The notes under the pieces are model-generated. The model made no database searches, had not been told where the DNA came from, and worked only from the letters and a program-made list of their open reading frames with translations. DNA of 5,294 nt from Gammaproteobacteria bacterium (GTDB lineage: Bacteria > Pseudomonadota > Gammaproteobacteria > Steroidobacterales > Woeseiaceae). The stretch is from assembly GCA_003645495.1 (NCBI GenBank), contig QNFK01000174.1:1-5294 (forward strand), read 5' to 3'. The position numbers and the translations under genes are program-made. The stretch's first letter is position 1. Each line of letters opens with the position of its first letter. Of the stretch, positions 5,114 to 5,294 are shown piece by piece.

Positions 5114-5294
5114 CTAACAATTCTTCACTGCCGCAAGCACTTCTGCAGCGTGACCTTTCACCTTCACTTTACGCCATTCCTGGCGGAGCTTGCCTTTTGC
5201 GTCAATGAGGAAGGTGCTGCGTTCTATGCCCATGAATTTCCGGCCATACAACATCTTTTCCTTGATTACGTCGAACTGGCGGCAAAGTTTTTCG
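5114..5294 (-). CDS. bcp: Bcp/PrxQ-type thiol peroxidase (C-terminal part only)
   Basis: Translating the minus strand from the window edge gives 59 residues ending at TAG 5116-5114. The gene continues beyond 5294, so its start and peroxidatic Cys are not visible. The segment KEKMLYGRKFMGIERSTFLI, then DAKGKLRQEWRKVKVKGHA and EVLAAVKNC, is the standard C-terminal part of Bcp (bacterioferritin comigratory protein, peroxiredoxin Q). The visible features are the MGIERSTFLID strand with its conserved Arg, the W-R-KVKVKGHA segment and the closing helix. Bcp reduces hydrogen peroxide and organic hydroperoxides in the cytoplasm using thioredoxin. It is upstream of bepA on the same strand with a 176-base gap, so shared transcription is possible but not required. 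E. coli also has bcp near bepA, with perM between them, and perM is absent here. The terminal Cys is not a known catalytic residue. Confidence 0.93.
   Translation of the reverse strand, partial: EKLCRQFDVIKEKMLYGRKFMGIERSTFLIDAKGKLRQEWRKVKVKGHAAEVLAAVKNC

Overview
The window carries a compact outer-membrane lipid-homeostasis locus from a gammaproteobacterium-like Gram-negative. The evidence is the full Mla gene set in the order mlaF-E-D-C-B, a BepA-type periplasmic protease, close protein resemblance to the Escherichia coli homologues (recalled, not computed) and moderate base composition. The exact lineage cannot be read from the sequence. Coding density is very high, there are no RNA genes, mobile elements or CRISPR arrays, and the longest non-coding stretch is 176 bases.

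Plus strand, 1-2591: the mlaFEDCB operon. MlaF (ABC ATPase, 5' end outside the window), MlaE (permease), MlaD (MCE-domain ring protein), MlaC (periplasmic phospholipid carrier) and MlaB (STAS-domain partner of MlaF) follow one another with gaps of 4, 8 and 21 bases and finally a 1-base stop/start overlap. This is one transcription unit whose promoter lies upstream of the window.

Minus strand, 5294-2603: the 3' end of bcp (peroxiredoxin), then bepA (M48 metalloprotease with TPR repeats), then mlaA (outer-membrane lipoprotein of the Mla pathway). mlaA ends 11 bases from the end of mlaB, so the two groups converge. All six Mla components therefore sit together, but the outer-membrane component is on the opposite strand, next to the outer-membrane quality-control protease. 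MlaA takes misplaced phospholipid from the outer leaflet, MlaC ferries it and MlaFEDB handles it at the inner membrane. BepA assists or degrades beta-barrel assembly intermediates such as LptD, so both sets of genes protect outer-membrane asymmetry.

The least ordinary DNA is the bcp-bepA gap. Three tandem 11-bp repeats lie against the bepA GTG start. Each carries a GTGATA core, so a chain of tiny reading frames linked by GTGA stop/start overlaps leads into bepA. A 22-codon ORF upstream ends at the first of these overlaps. Candidate sigma-70-like and sigma-E-like promoters lie in the same gap. The MlaA C-terminus is an unusual acidic, Phe/Tyr-containing tail with a small tetrapeptide repeat. 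I see no wholly new system in this window.
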